Shown piece after piece: positions 28,719 to 37,904 of a stretch of 64,000 bases of DNA; position 1 is the first letter of the stretch, and the number at the start of each line of letters is the position of its first letter. Origin of the DNA: Algoriphagus ratkowskyi (GTDB lineage Bacteria > Bacteroidota > Bacteroidia > Cytophagales > Cyclobacteriaceae); assembly GCF_002150505.1 (NCBI RefSeq), contig NZ_MSSV01000015.1:1-64000 (forward strand), read 5' to 3'. A model generated the notes under the pieces. That model did no database searches, had not been told where the DNA came from, and saw nothing but the letters and a program-made list of their open reading frames with translations. Made by a program: the position numbers and the translations under genes.

Positions 28719-30165
28719 TGAGATCTTTTACAACTTTTCCAGAGACATCAGTCAAGCGATATCTTCTACCTAAGTGCTTGTATGTCATGCGTTCGTGGTC
28801 TATTCCCATGAGATGCAGCACAGTTGCTTGGAAGTCATGTACGTGAACAGGGTTTTCGGTAATGTTGTAGCCAAATTCATCCGTCTCGCCATAAACCATT
28901 CCAGATTTCACTCCGCCACCTGCCATCCAGATCGAGAATGCACGAGGATGGTGATCACGTCCGTAATTGTCCACCAGGATCTTGCCTTGACAGTAATTGG
29001 TCCTCCCAAATTCTCCACCCCAGATGACGAGCGTCTCATCCAGCAAGCCTCTTTGCTTTAGGTCTGTAATCAATGCTGCGGATGCTTGATCTACATCTTC
29101 GGCTTGAAGTCTCATTTCATTAGGCAAATTGCCATGTTGATCCCAGCCTTGATGGTAGAGCTGCACGAAGCGAACGCCACTTTCTGATAGCTTTCTAGCC
29201 AAAAGACAATTAGCAGCATAGGTACCTGGAACTAGGCAATCGGGGCCATAAAGTTTAATTATACTTTCTGGTTCTTTGGAAATGTCCGTCATTTCTGGAA
29301 CAGCCGTCTGCATGCGATAAGCCATTTCATATTGTTTTACTTTCGCAGAAATTTCCGGATCATTGAATTGCTGCATATTTAAGTTATTCATCTCAGCAAT
29401 TTTATCGATCATCTTACGCCTTTCTGATCGGCTCATAGATTCTGGATCTTTGAGATAGAGAACTGGATCTTCGGAGTTAGAGAATTGAACACCTTGGTGC
29501 GTCGCATCCAAAAAGCCATTGCTCCAAAGCTTGGAGTAAACACCCTGACCATTTCCTCTGCCTCGACTGAGGAGAACCGAAAAAGCAGGAAGATTGCTGT
29601 TCTCACTTCCCAGACCATAGCTCAACCAAGAACCCATACTTGGGCGATTTCCTACCTGAGCTCCAGTCTGGAAAAAGGTAAGCGCAGGATCATGGTTAAT
29701 CGCATCAGTATGCATGGATTTTATGATGCAGATGTCGTCTACAATTTTTGCAGTATGAGGAAATACCTCAGATATCCAGGCTCTCGACTCACCGTATTGA
29801 TCAAATTTGTAATGCGAGCCTACCAAGGGGAAAGAAGACTGACCGGCGGTCATTCCAGTAAGTCGCTGGGTGCCACGAATAGATTCTGGAAGTTCTTCTC
29901 CCATCCTTTTATTCAAAAGTGGTTTGTAGTCAAAGGATTCCAGCTGACTAGGCGCGCCATTCTGAAAAAGGTAAATAACTCTTTTTGCTTTGGGTGCAAA
30001 GTGAGGAAGTGCATTCATCATGGCTTCTTCAGCTTCTGCTTTTCCAGAAAAAAGATCTGGAACCAAGAGTGACCCTAGTGCTAGACTTCCAACACCTAAG
30101 CTAAGTCTAGATAGAAATTTCCTTCGATTGTGATTCAGTCCTTCTTCTAATATTTCCTTTTCCAT
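28711..30165 (-). CDS. DUF1501 protein (Tat-exported, sulfatase-like)
   Basis: A 484-residue protein of the DUF1501 family, distantly related to alkaline-phosphatase/sulfatase folds. The N terminus NRRKFLSRLSLGVGSLALGS is a twin-arginine signal. Family blocks are PKAKRVIYLFQNGAPSQLES, MHTDAINHDPALTFFQTG, and ETLVIWGGEFGRTNYCQG with DNYGRDHHPRAFSIW near the end. It is encoded 1 bp after the DUF1553 gene and overlaps the mosaic cytochrome gene. In Planctomycetota and some Bacteroidota these gene pairs recur together, but the substrate is not established. Confidence 0.9.
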   Translation of the reverse strand: MEKEILEEGLNHNRRKFLSRLSLGVGSLALGSLLVPDLFSGKAEAEEAMMNALPHFAPKAKRVIYLFQNGAPSQLESFDYKPLLNKRMGEELPESIRGTQRLTGMTAGQSSFPLVGSHYKFDQYGESRAWISEVFPHTAKIVDDICIIKSMHTDAINHDPALTFFQTGAQVGNRPSMGSWLSYGLGSENSNLPAFSVLLSRGRGNGQGVYSKLWSNGFLDATHQGVQFSNSEDPVLYLKDPESMSRSERRKMIDKIAEMNNLNMQQFNDPEISAKVKQYEMAYRMQTAVPEMTDISKEPESIIKLYGPDCLVPGTYAANCLLARKLSESGVRFVQLYHQGWDQHGNLPNEMRLQAEDVDQASAALITDLKQRGLLDETLVIWGGEFGRTNYCQGKILVDNYGRDHHPRAFSIWMAGGGVKSGMVYGETDEFGYNITENPVHVHDFQATVLHLMGIDHERMTYKHLGRRYRLTDVSGKVVKDLIA

Positions 30166-30166
30166 T

Positions 30167-32479
30167 TCAGCTTTTGGTAATAGTTTCCTCCAGATTATAC
30201 AAGCTCACGATCACTTGCATGAGTGCGGCAGTTTCTGGGTTTATGTTTTTTTCTTCCAGGGGAAATTCGCCTACACTTAATGTAGATAGAACCTGATCTG
30301 GATTTTCCTTAAAACGTACTAATTGATCCTTGTAATAGGAGAGTAGAATAGACTTCTCCTCGCTGCTCATATTTCTACAAACTATCCGCTTGAATGAGGA
30401 TGAAATAGCATCCTTTTCATCTGTGTTTTCATCCCACATTTTGCCAGCAAGGACACGCGATGCTTCCAAAATCATCGGGTCATTCATCATCACAAGGGCT
30501 TGAAGTGGGGTATTTGTTCTGCTTCTTCCTATTTCACATCGATCTCGATTACTGGAGTCAAAGATGATAGCCTTTGGAGGTGGGACAGTCAGTTTGATGA
30601 AGTTGTACAATCCCCTTCGATAAAGTTTATCACCTTGATCTTGTATATATGTAGCTAAAACTCCTCTTCCGGAAGTTGCTGCTTCCCAGATTCCTTCTGG
30701 CATATAAGGTTTGACACTTGGGCCACCTAGCTTTCTGACCAATAATCCACTGCTTGCCAGCACCAAATCTTGGATATTTTCCGCAGGAAGCCGTAGGCGC
30801 GGAGCTCTTGATAAGTATAAATTATCAGGATCGGTATTTAAGTGTTTTTTTGTAATGACTGCGGATTGCTTATAGGTAGCCGAACTTAGAATTTGTTTCA
30901 TCAGTCTTTTAATATCCCAGCCATTTTCTATAAAGTCGACGGCTAGCCAATCCAATAATTCAGGGTGTGTTGGAAGATCACCTTGCATTCCAAAATCTCC
31001 AGCTGACTTGACTATACCGTAGCCAAAAACCTCCTGCCACATGAGATTGACAAATACTCTTGCTGTCAATGGATTTTCTCTAGCCGTAATCCATTTAGCA
31101 AGTCCCAATCTATTCTTTTCTAAATCTGCTGGAAATTCCAAAATCGAGGAAGGAGTGGAAGGCTCAACTTCTGTGGTCGGGGCATCATAAACTCCCCGAT
31201 CAAGAATATAGGTTGGGCGCTGTTCATCTAATTCTCCCATCACAGAGATGCTCAGTTGGGACGTGTCAGCATAATTTATAAAACTCATGATGCCGGATAT
31301 ATCTTCTTGATCTACAAATAGGATAGGAGTTTTGGCAGGCTTGGATTGCGAGACATCGCCTTGATACCCTTTTTCTGGTGTGTTATTAAAAAAGGCAAAC
31401 ATCTGGAAATACTCTTTCTGGGAGAAAGGGTCATACTTATGATCATGGCACTGAGCACATTCCATGGTAATTCCCAAGAGACCTTTACTCACCGTATTGG
31501 TTTTGTCGAGTACGTATTCGATTCTATACTCTTCATCTATTACTCCGCCTTCTTCAGTGTATTTATGATTTCTATTGAAAGCGGTGGCCAAAATCTGTTC
31601 TTTATTAGCTTCAGGCAGAAGATCTCCAGCTAGTTGCCAAGTCACGAATTGATCGTAGGGCATATTTTCATTGAATGCATGTATGACCCAATCTCGATAT
31701 GGCCATTGCGTCCTTATATTATCATCCTGATAACCGTAACTATCGGAGTATCTAGAAATATCCATCCAGAGGATTGCCATTTTCTCCCCAAATCCTGGGT
31801 CTTCTAATAAGCCATCAAGTAAATCATCATAAGAAAGCTTACCAGAGAAATCACCAAATCTATCCAACAACTCTGGACTTGGAGGTAATCCGGTTAGGTC
31901 TAAGCTTGCTCGTTTGATCAGCTCATGAGGCTCGGCTACAGGATTTGGCTGAAGGCCTACCTGCTTCATTTTCTTTAAAGCAAAGCGATCTATTTCATTG
32001 ATTGTCCAGTCAGTTTCTTCGGGAAGAGTTGCCTTTTCTGCTTTTACAAAAGCCCAATGCGGTTCGTACTTAGCTCCTTGCTCAATCCATTGCTTGATCA
32101 AAGCTATTTCATGGTCATTGAGTGCAAGATTAGACTCCGGAGGAGGCATTAGTTCTCCTGGATCTTCGGAAATTATTCTATGGTAAACGGTCGACTCTTC
32201 TAAGTTTCCCGGTTTGATTACAAACTGATTTGGATTGTCTTTAAGCGAAGCATAAGCTCCAGCTTCGGTGTCCAAGCGCAAATCGGATTCTCGTTTATTG
32301 GCATCTGGCCCATGACACACAAAACATTTGTCGGAAAGAATAGGGCGAATATGGAAGTTATAGCTGATTTGCTCTGTATCAGAAAGCTTGATATCATCGC
32401 TCTGTTTAGGATTACAACTATATAGTGCAAATCCAAAGCAAGAGAATACAAAGAGTCGTAAAATTGGAGAAAATGTCAT
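30167..32479 (-). CDS. PSCyt1-DUF1549-DUF1553 cytochrome protein
   Basis: A 770-residue lipoprotein-like protein (hydrophobic start ending LYSC). Domains in order: planctomycete cytochrome c type 1 (heme motif CFVCHGP, about residues 40-130); DUF1549/PSCyt2 (WTINEIDRFALKKM to a second CxxCH in ECAQCHDHKYDPF, residues 155-350); DUF1553/PSD1 (NRLGLAKWITARENPL and HPELLDWLAVDFIENG, residues 460-740). It heads the three-gene operon. The cytochrome suggests an electron-transfer step, perhaps oxidative release of a modified sugar; no direct evidence for the substrate exists here. Confidence 0.9.
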   Translation of the reverse strand: MTFSPILRLFVFSCFGFALYSCNPKQSDDIKLSDTEQISYNFHIRPILSDKCFVCHGPDANKRESDLRLDTEAGAYASLKDNPNQFVIKPGNLEESTVYHRIISEDPGELMPPPESNLALNDHEIALIKQWIEQGAKYEPHWAFVKAEKATLPEETDWTINEIDRFALKKMKQVGLQPNPVAEPHELIKRASLDLTGLPPSPELLDRFGDFSGKLSYDDLLDGLLEDPGFGEKMAILWMDISRYSDSYGYQDDNIRTQWPYRDWVIHAFNENMPYDQFVTWQLAGDLLPEANKEQILATAFNRNHKYTEEGGVIDEEYRIEYVLDKTNTVSKGLLGITMECAQCHDHKYDPFSQKEYFQMFAFFNNTPEKGYQGDVSQSKPAKTPILFVDQEDISGIMSFINYADTSQLSISVMGELDEQRPTYILDRGVYDAPTTEVEPSTPSSILEFPADLEKNRLGLAKWITARENPLTARVFVNLMWQEVFGYGIVKSAGDFGMQGDLPTHPELLDWLAVDFIENGWDIKRLMKQILSSATYKQSAVITKKHLNTDPDNLYLSRAPRLRLPAENIQDLVLASSGLLVRKLGGPSVKPYMPEGIWEAATSGRGVLATYIQDQGDKLYRRGLYNFIKLTVPPPKAIIFDSSNRDRCEIGRSRTNTPLQALVMMNDPMILEASRVLAGKMWDENTDEKDAISSSFKRIVCRNMSSEEKSILLSYYKDQLVRFKENPDQVLSTLSVGEFPLEEKNINPETAALMQVIVSLYNLEETITKS

Positions 32480-32748
32480 TATTGGGCAGAATCGAAATTA
32501 AAATCGCTTTCAAACTAGTGATAATTTGGAGAATAGCTGTCCTGACAATATAATTATTCTTAACTTTTTTTAATCAAAGAAAAAAAACTTATGTTAAAAT
32601 ATTGGTTAATTGATAAATGATTTGTGATTTTTAGAAAAAACTGGATCTTAGTTTTAGATGAAATTTATTTGATAAAAATTTAATTTTTGAGTAGCTTTTT
32701 GAAATATTTAAAATGGTTTTTTTAATAACATTCTATCATAAATGCATA

Positions 32749-33195
32749 ATGAAAAAGCTTGTTTCATTTTTAGCCATGATTATATTCTTTTCCTTGGTTT
32801 CTTGCAAAGCCTATAGAAACCCGGTGAATCTCAAACCTAAGTATATCATAGAATCACCCGAGCTTTCAGATAAAATGCCAGGACTTCAAAATTTACTTGT
32901 GGGAGATGAAATTAAAGTGGTGGGTAAGGATCAGCGTATTCTTTACTTGAATTATTCTGGAATTGATTCTGATCTTGTCTTGGGTGAGATGTGGAAAGAA
33001 AATGGGAAAAAAATGAGGGATGAAAAAACTGTCAAAATTCCATTGAGTGAAATTGATTTTATTAATGTTAAGCGAAATAGTCCTGGAGCAACAATTGCAT
33101 TAGTTGCAGGATTGGGTACTGTTGCTACAGTTAGTTTTATTGCATTAGCTATTTCAATACTTGTCGAACATACAGGTCCAGATAATTGGAAATGA
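32749..33195 (+). CDS. Small lipoprotein with C-terminal transmembrane helix
   Basis: The start at 32749 gives a 148-residue protein beginning MKKLVSFLAMIIFFSLVSC, a standard lipoprotein signal; a longer frame from 32713 adds twelve atypical residues. The mature part (KYIIESPELSDKMPGLQNLL, then DEIKVVGKDQRILYLNYSG) is followed by a hydrophobic helix GATIALVAGLGTVATVSFIALAI near the C terminus. I recognise no family. Divergent from the DUF1553 operon, convergent with accC. Confidence 0.75.
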   Translation: MKKLVSFLAMIIFFSLVSCKAYRNPVNLKPKYIIESPELSDKMPGLQNLLVGDEIKVVGKDQRILYLNYSGIDSDLVLGEMWKENGKKMRDEKTVKIPLSEIDFINVKRNSPGATIALVAGLGTVATVSFIALAISILVEHTGPDNWK

Positions 33196-33196
33196 T

Positions 33197-33224
33197 AAAA
33201 GCTGCCCAATTGGACAGCTTTTTC
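33197..33224. terminator. Bidirectional terminator between lipoprotein gene and accC
   Basis: AAAAGCTG (33197-33204) pairs with CAGCTTTT (33215-33222), with an inner CC/GG pairing around AATT. A-rich and T-rich arms lie between two convergent genes, so it can stop transcription from both sides. Confidence 0.8.
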
Positions 33225-33244
33225 AGTATTGGTTAATTTCAGCT

Positions 33245-34594
33245 TTATGATTTTATCACTGAGAAATCAAATGTATCGAGAAAAGCGGTAGTGAAATTAC
33301 CTGCTTTAAATTGCGCGTTTTCTAATAAAGCGATATGGAATGGAATAGTGGTTTTCACCCCATCAATCACAAATTCCTCTAATGCTCTTTTCATCCGCAC
33401 AATTACTTCTTCTCTAGATTGACCACTGACGATCAGCTTCGCTATCATAGAATCATAGTTGGGAGGGATCACATAGCCAGCATAAACGTGAGAATCAATT
33501 CTTACTCCTCGTCCACCTGGAACATGTAGATTTTGAATTTTTCCCGGGCTTGGTCTGAATCCATGAGCAGGATCTTCGGCGTTGATTCTACATTCCATAG
33601 CGAAAAGCTTAGGATAATAGTTTCTGCCAGAAATTGTATCGCCTGCAGCGACCTTTATCTGCTCCTTGATTAAATCAAAATCTGTTACCTCTTCAGTGAT
33701 CGGATGCTCAACCTGTATACGGGTGTTCATTTCCATAAAGAAGAAGTTGCGATGCTTGTCAACTAAGAATTCAACAGTTCCGGCTCCTTCGTAGCCAATT
33801 GCTTCGGCTCCTTTTATTGCAGCTTTTCCCATTTCTTCCCTGAGTTCATCCGTGATAAATGGGGAAGGAGTTTCTTCGATCAGTTTCTGATGCCTTCTCT
33901 GGATTGAGCAATCCCGCTCAGATAGATGACAGGCTTTTCCCGTTTTGTCTCCGATGATTTGGATCTCAATGTGTCTAGGCTCTTCTACATATTTTTCCAG
34001 ATATAAGCCGTCATTTCCGAAAGCTGCTCCAGATTCCATTCTTGCATCATCCCAAGCTTTTTTGAAACCTGCTACTTCCTTTACGATCCGCATACCTCGT
34101 CCACCGCCACCGGCAGTTGCTTTAAGTATCACAGGATATCCCATTTCATTCGCTAGGGTAATCCCTTGTTCCATATTTTCCAGTATGCCTTCAGAACCGG
34201 GAATAGTAGGTACACCCGCAGCTTTCATGGTTGCTTTGGCGGTAGCCTTGTCACCCATTTGATTGATCATCTCAGCACTGGCACCGATGAATTTGATTCC
34301 GTATTCTTCGCAGATTTTTGAGAATTCTGCATTCTCAGAAAGGAATCCGTAGCCAGGATGAATAGCATCCGCATTGGTGATTTCTGCAGCAGCAATGATC
34401 CTTGGGATATTCAGGTAAGAGTCACGGCTAGGAGCAGGGCCAATGCAGACAGCTTCGTCGGCAAATCTGACATGTAAACTATCTTTGTCTGCAGTGGAAT
34501 AAACTGCCACAGTTTCTATCCCCATCTCTTTACAAGTACGGATAATCCTGAGAGCAATCTCACCTCTGTTGGCGATAAGTATTTTTTTAAACAC
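33245..34594 (-). CDS. accC: Acetyl-CoA carboxylase, biotin carboxylase subunit
   Basis: A 449-residue ATP-grasp enzyme that carboxylates biotin on AccB with ATP and bicarbonate, the first step of fatty acid synthesis. Visible motifs are the N-terminal [20 protein letters not shown], the ATP loop [14 protein letters not shown], the active-site Lys/His region [10 protein letters not shown] and [13 protein letters not shown], the metal-binding [11 protein letters not shown], and [16 protein letters not shown]. It lies 27 bp after accB, so the two are transcribed together; carboxyltransferase genes are elsewhere. Confidence 0.98.
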   Translation of the reverse strand: MFKKILIANRGEIALRIIRTCKEMGIETVAVYSTADKDSLHVRFADEAVCIGPAPSRDSYLNIPRIIAAAEITNADAIHPGYGFLSENAEFSKICEEYGIKFIGASAEMINQMGDKATAKATMKAAGVPTIPGSEGILENMEQGITLANEMGYPVILKATAGGGGRGMRIVKEVAGFKKAWDDARMESGAAFGNDGLYLEKYVEEPRHIEIQIIGDKTGKACHLSERDCSIQRRHQKLIEETPSPFITDELREEMGKAAIKGAEAIGYEGAGTVEFLVDKHRNFFFMEMNTRIQVEHPITEEVTDFDLIKEQIKVAAGDTISGRNYYPKLFAMECRINAEDPAHGFRPSPGKIQNLHVPGGRGVRIDSHVYAGYVIPPNYDSMIAKLIVSGQSREEVIVRMKRALEEFVIDGVKTTIPFHIALLENAQFKAGNFTTAFLDTFDFSVIKS

Positions 34595-34621
34595 AGTTAT
34601 ATACTTTTAGTAAAAAAAAAA

Positions 34622-35092
34622 TTATCCTGCTGGATCTACAAGGAATAATGGTTGATCATATTCTACTGGAGTAGAATTAGTTACCAATATTTTTACAATT
34701 TTACCTGAAATTTCAGATTCGATCTCGTTGAAAAGCTTCATTGCCTCAATGATACAAACAGTCTCTCCAGTTTTGACAGAATCTCCAACAGATACGAATG
34801 GATCAGCATCCGGGCTAGAGGTAAGGTAGAATGTGCCGATCATCGGGGACTTGATCTCCACGAGGTTTGATGGAGCTGCTTCTGCCGCTGGAGCTGCTGT
34901 TGTAGCGGCAACAGGTAAAGGTGCTGAAATTGATGCTGGAGCGTGTGCTGGAGCCATTTCTACCATTCTTTGTCCAGAAGATTCTGCATATTTTTTAATA
35001 GAAAGTTCAAACTCGTCAGTTTTGATTTTAACTTCCGCCAAACCAGAATTAGAGATGTAATCGATCAACTCCTGAATCTCTTTTGCTTTCAT
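34622..35092 (-). CDS. accB: Biotin carboxyl carrier protein of acetyl-CoA carboxylase
   Basis: A 156-residue protein. The N-terminal segment ([16 protein letters not shown]) is followed by an Ala/Pro-rich linker (about residues 45-75) and a C-terminal biotinyl domain ending LFLVDPAG. Biotin is attached to Lys119 in [10 protein letters not shown]. The linker lets the biotin swing between AccC and the carboxyltransferase. Its start is 96 bp downstream of the efp stop, with a terminator-like hairpin between, so accBC may also be transcribed separately. Confidence 0.97.
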   Translation of the reverse strand: MKAKEIQELIDYISNSGLAEVKIKTDEFELSIKKYAESSGQRMVEMAPAHAPASISAPLPVAATTAAPAAEAAPSNLVEIKSPMIGTFYLTSSPDADPFVSVGDSVKTGETVCIIEAMKLFNEIESEISGKIVKILVTNSTPVEYDQPLFLVDPAG

Positions 35093-35150
35093 AGGGCTAT
35101 TATTTAGGGGGCCAAAAAGGCAGTTTATTAAATGAGTTTTAAAAGAATAA

Positions 35151-35180
35151 AGCTGTGTAATTTAATAAAATCACACAGCT
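35151..35180 (-). terminator. Possible terminator of efp
   Basis: AGCTGTGT (35151-35158) pairs perfectly with ACACAGCT (35173-35180) around a 14-base AT-rich loop, just after the efp stop codon. On the minus strand the next bases are TTATTCTTTT. The large loop makes it weaker than the other terminators here. Confidence 0.55.
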
Positions 35181-35188
35181 TAGCTAAG

Positions 35189-35752
35189 TTATTTTACTCT
35201 TTCTGAGTAGGAACCGTCTCTGGTGTCTACCTTGATCATGATGTCCTGTTCTACGAAAAGTGGTACCATCACAGTAGCTCCAGTTTCTACAGTAGCAGCT
35301 TTTAATGCATTGGTAGCTGTATCACCTTTGATGCCAGGTTCGGTGTAAGTAATCATTAATTCTACGAATGCAGGAAGTTCCACTGCAAGTGGTGTTTCCG
35401 TTTCATCATGAATCAAAATGTCACATAGCTGACCGTCTTTTAGCAGGTTAGCTCTCTCTATTAGTTTTTCTTGAATAGAGATCTGTTCAAAAGTGGTTGT
35501 GTCCATGAAATTATAACCCATGTCATCTGCATACAAAAATTGATGCGGTCTTTTTTCCACTCTTGCGGTCTCTACTTTCTCTCCAGCGTTGAAGGTTTTG
35601 TCTAGGGTTTTTCCAGAAGTGATACCTTTCATTTTGGTTCTCACAAATGCTGGACCTTTACCTGGTTTGACATGCTGAAACTCAACGATTGAGTAGATGT
35701 CATTATTCATTACCAAACAAAGTCCGTTTTTAAAATCTGCAGTACTTGCCAT
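35189..35752 (-). CDS. efp: Elongation factor P
   Basis: EF-P rescues ribosomes stalled at polyproline stretches. The 187 residues show the three OB/KOW-like domains. The tip of domain I reads [13 protein letters not shown], where Lys32 aligns with the lysine that is beta-lysylated in E. coli; whether and how it is modified in this organism is unknown, and no epmA/epmB gene lies nearby. The end DGSYSERVK matches the domain III signature. It follows fabH by 31 bp on the same strand and is probably in one transcript with it. Confidence 0.97.
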   Translation of the reverse strand: MASTADFKNGLCLVMNNDIYSIVEFQHVKPGKGPAFVRTKMKGITSGKTLDKTFNAGEKVETARVEKRPHQFLYADDMGYNFMDTTTFEQISIQEKLIERANLLKDGQLCDILIHDETETPLAVELPAFVELMITYTEPGIKGDTATNALKAATVETGATVMVPLFVEQDIMIKVDTRDGSYSERVK

Positions 35753-35783
35753 AATATTAGTGTCGTATTATTTTCATATAAAC

Positions 35784-36782
35784 TTATTTAGGTTCGTAGG
35801 CCCACTTGACGAAAATAGAACCCCAAGTAAACCCTCCTCCAAATGCGGCAAGGATAAGATTATCGCCTTTTTTCAATTGCTTTTCGTAATCCCAAAGACA
35901 AAGTGGGATAGTTGCAGCAGTTGTATTTCCATATTTCTCGATATTCATCATCACTTTATCAGATCCAATTCCCATGCGATTGGCGGTTGCATTGATAATA
36001 CGAAGATTTGCTTGGTGAGGTACAAGCCAAGCGACATCATCACCGGTCAAGTTATTTTTTTGCATAATCTCTGCACTTACATCTGCCATATTGGTCACAG
36101 CAAATCTAAACACGGTGGAGCCTTCTTGGAAAGCAAAATGCTCCTTTGCTGCTAATGTTTCCGGAGTCGCAGGTCTACGACTTCCACCAGCTTTCATATG
36201 TAAATATGGAGTGCCTGATCCATCGGACTTTAATATTGCATCCATGATACCTAGGTCTTCTGTGGTCGGCTCCAGCATTACAGCTCCAGCTCCATCCCCG
36301 AAGAGTATGCAAGTAGCTCGATCTGTATAATCTACGATAGAGGACATTTTATCTGCACCTACCACGATTACCTTCTTATGTGTTCCAGTTTGGATGAATT
36401 GGCTACCCATCTGAAGTGCGAACAAAAATCCAGAACAAGCTGCTCCAATATCGAAACTATAGCTATTCTTAGCACCGACTAGATCTGCAATAATATTTGC
36501 GGTGGCAGGGAAAGGCATGTCAGGAGTGACAGTAGCACAGATTATTAAATCCACATCTAGGGGATCTATACCTGTTTTCTCCAAAAGGCCTTTAACAGCT
36601 TCGGCACCAAGTACTGAAGTGCCTTGATCTTCACCCTTTAGTATTCTTCTTTCTTTTATACCTGTTCTTGAGACGATCCATTCATCGTTTGTTTCTACGA
36701 GCTTCTCAAGTTCTTTATTAGTTAACCTGTATTCGGGTACGTAACCGTGTACTCCGGTGATCATGGCTCTTAGTTTGTCCAT
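35784..36782 (-). CDS. fabH: 3-oxoacyl-ACP synthase III
   Basis: FabH condenses a short acyl-CoA with malonyl-ACP to start fatty acid synthesis. The 332-residue thiolase-fold enzyme shows the triad: Cys116 in [11 protein letters not shown], His in PHQANLRII, Asn in [11 protein letters not shown]. Bacteroidota often use branched starters such as isobutyryl- or isovaleryl-CoA, which would fit the IcmF and branched-chain E2 genes in this window; that specificity is inference. A rpmF terminator just upstream indicates that it has its own promoter in the 233-bp gap before it. Confidence 0.96.
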   Translation of the reverse strand: MDKLRAMITGVHGYVPEYRLTNKELEKLVETNDEWIVSRTGIKERRILKGEDQGTSVLGAEAVKGLLEKTGIDPLDVDLIICATVTPDMPFPATANIIADLVGAKNSYSFDIGAACSGFLFALQMGSQFIQTGTHKKVIVVGADKMSSIVDYTDRATCILFGDGAGAVMLEPTTEDLGIMDAILKSDGSGTPYLHMKAGGSRRPATPETLAAKEHFAFQEGSTVFRFAVTNMADVSAEIMQKNNLTGDDVAWLVPHQANLRIINATANRMGIGSDKVMMNIEKYGNTTAATIPLCLWDYEKQLKKGDNLILAAFGGGFTWGSIFVKWAYEPK

Positions 36783-36960
36783 TATGCGTGGTTTAAGCTG
36801 AGATGATCAAAAGAAAATCTTCTCAAACTGTTATGTTGTGGATGTGTACTATCCTGTAAGGAAGGTAAAAATATTACAATTGTCTTTCTCTACCAAAAGA
36901 AATACAACATCGTAAGTTAATCCTCTTGATAGACAAGCTGTTTCGATTGGGGTCAAAAAC

Positions 36961-36996
36961 AAAAAAAATCCATTCGCAAGTGGCGAATGGATTTTT
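36961..36996 (-). terminator. Terminator of the rpmF operon
   Basis: A 14-bp stem AAAAATCCATTCGC (36964-36977) with GCGAATGGATTTTT (36983-36996) and a 5-base loop, immediately past the rpmF stop codon. The A-run on the plus strand gives the T-run on the minus strand. It separates rpmF from fabH and could work in both directions. Confidence 0.9.
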
Positions 36997-37015
36997 AGAA
37001 GATTTTGATGACTGA

Positions 37016-37207
37016 TTAAGCCAAGATTTCTTTCTCGATGATAACTTGACCTTTAAAGTACAATTTACCGTCCAACCAGAAAGCTCTGTGTGGTAAGTGC
37101 ATTTCGCCTGTTGTAGGACATTTTGCCAACCCAGGAGCCTCTAATTTATAATGAGTTCTTCTTTTATCTCTTCTGGTTTTCGAAATTTTTCGTTTAGGAT
37201 GCGCCAT
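37016..37207 (-). CDS. rpmF: 50S ribosomal protein L32
   Basis: A 63-residue basic protein with the family start [20 protein letters not shown] and C-terminal [18 protein letters not shown]. Most zinc-binding L32 proteins have two CxxC pairs; this one keeps a single Cys in [13 protein letters not shown], so it is the zinc-free form. It is encoded 18 bp after the DUF177 gene, the usual arrangement, and ends before a strong terminator. Confidence 0.96.
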   Translation of the reverse strand: MAHPKRKISKTRRDKRRTHYKLEAPGLAKCPTTGEMHLPHRAFWLDGKLYFKGQVIIEKEILA

Positions 37208-37225
37208 TTTATGTGTGGTTTATGA

Positions 37226-37795
37226 TTATTCCTTGTTTTTTAATTTTTTTAAAAGATCCCATCTAGGATCAACTGGTTTATTATCTTCTGTGGATTCTGA
37301 GTCTTCGTCGGAGTCGTTTGAATCTTGCCCATCTATATAAGCGTAGAATCCATCTCCTTCGTACTCTTCATCATCCATTTCATTTCTGTAATCAGGATGA
37401 ATTTTTTTCGCTGGCAGCGCCAACAAAATAAATTCGTAGATCAACTGAGCCACATTGACCTTCGGTGTATCCCGAGTGATCATCATGACATTCTCGTCAA
37501 TTTCTTTTTCTTCAGCTCCAAATTTATAAAGCATCTTTTCATGAAAGTCCAACGCTTGCTCAAACGGCTCTAAACTTCTATCGCATGTCAAGATGACTTT
37601 ACCTGCAATATGAAAATCCATTTCAATTACGTTTGCCCCGACTTTCATATTGATCCGTATGACCAAATTCCCTTTTTCGACTAATTCATTGTCATCGAAA
37701 TTCTGGAAAAATGAATCTCCAATTTCGAAGTCAATTTCATAGATGCCTTCGAGGAACTTAATGACCTCAATATCAAATGTTCTCCAAAATTTCAC
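37226..37795 (-). CDS. DUF177 (YceD-type) rRNA accumulation protein
   Basis: A 189-residue protein of the DUF177/YceD family that in E. coli and plants supports 23S rRNA accumulation or processing. The conserved Cys block is ILTCDRSLEPFEQALDF, and the long acidic tail (YEGDGFYAYIDGQDSNDSDEDS) is typical. Its placement directly before rpmF repeats the arrangement seen across bacteria. The gene upstream is pdxA, 109 bp away. Confidence 0.92.
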   Translation of the reverse strand: MKFWRTFDIEVIKFLEGIYEIDFEIGDSFFQNFDDNELVEKGNLVIRINMKVGANVIEMDFHIAGKVILTCDRSLEPFEQALDFHEKMLYKFGAEEKEIDENVMMITRDTPKVNVAQLIYEFILLALPAKKIHPDYRNEMDDEEYEGDGFYAYIDGQDSNDSDEDSESTEDNKPVDPRWDLLKKLKNKE

Positions 37796-37904
37796 AATCC
37801 CTCCTCTCGATTTAAGGTCGCAAAAATAGTGAATTATTATAAGAGGATGAAAGAGAATTTGAAATAATCTTTGGTTTCATTTAAAATTCCTCTCTTTCCA
37901 TTGA

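Noticed and set aside
29485..30072. 195-codon frame antisense to the DUF1501 gene
   Set aside because: Its sequence is rich in Cys, Arg and Ser in the manner of an antisense frame, and the opposite strand encodes an intact conserved protein.
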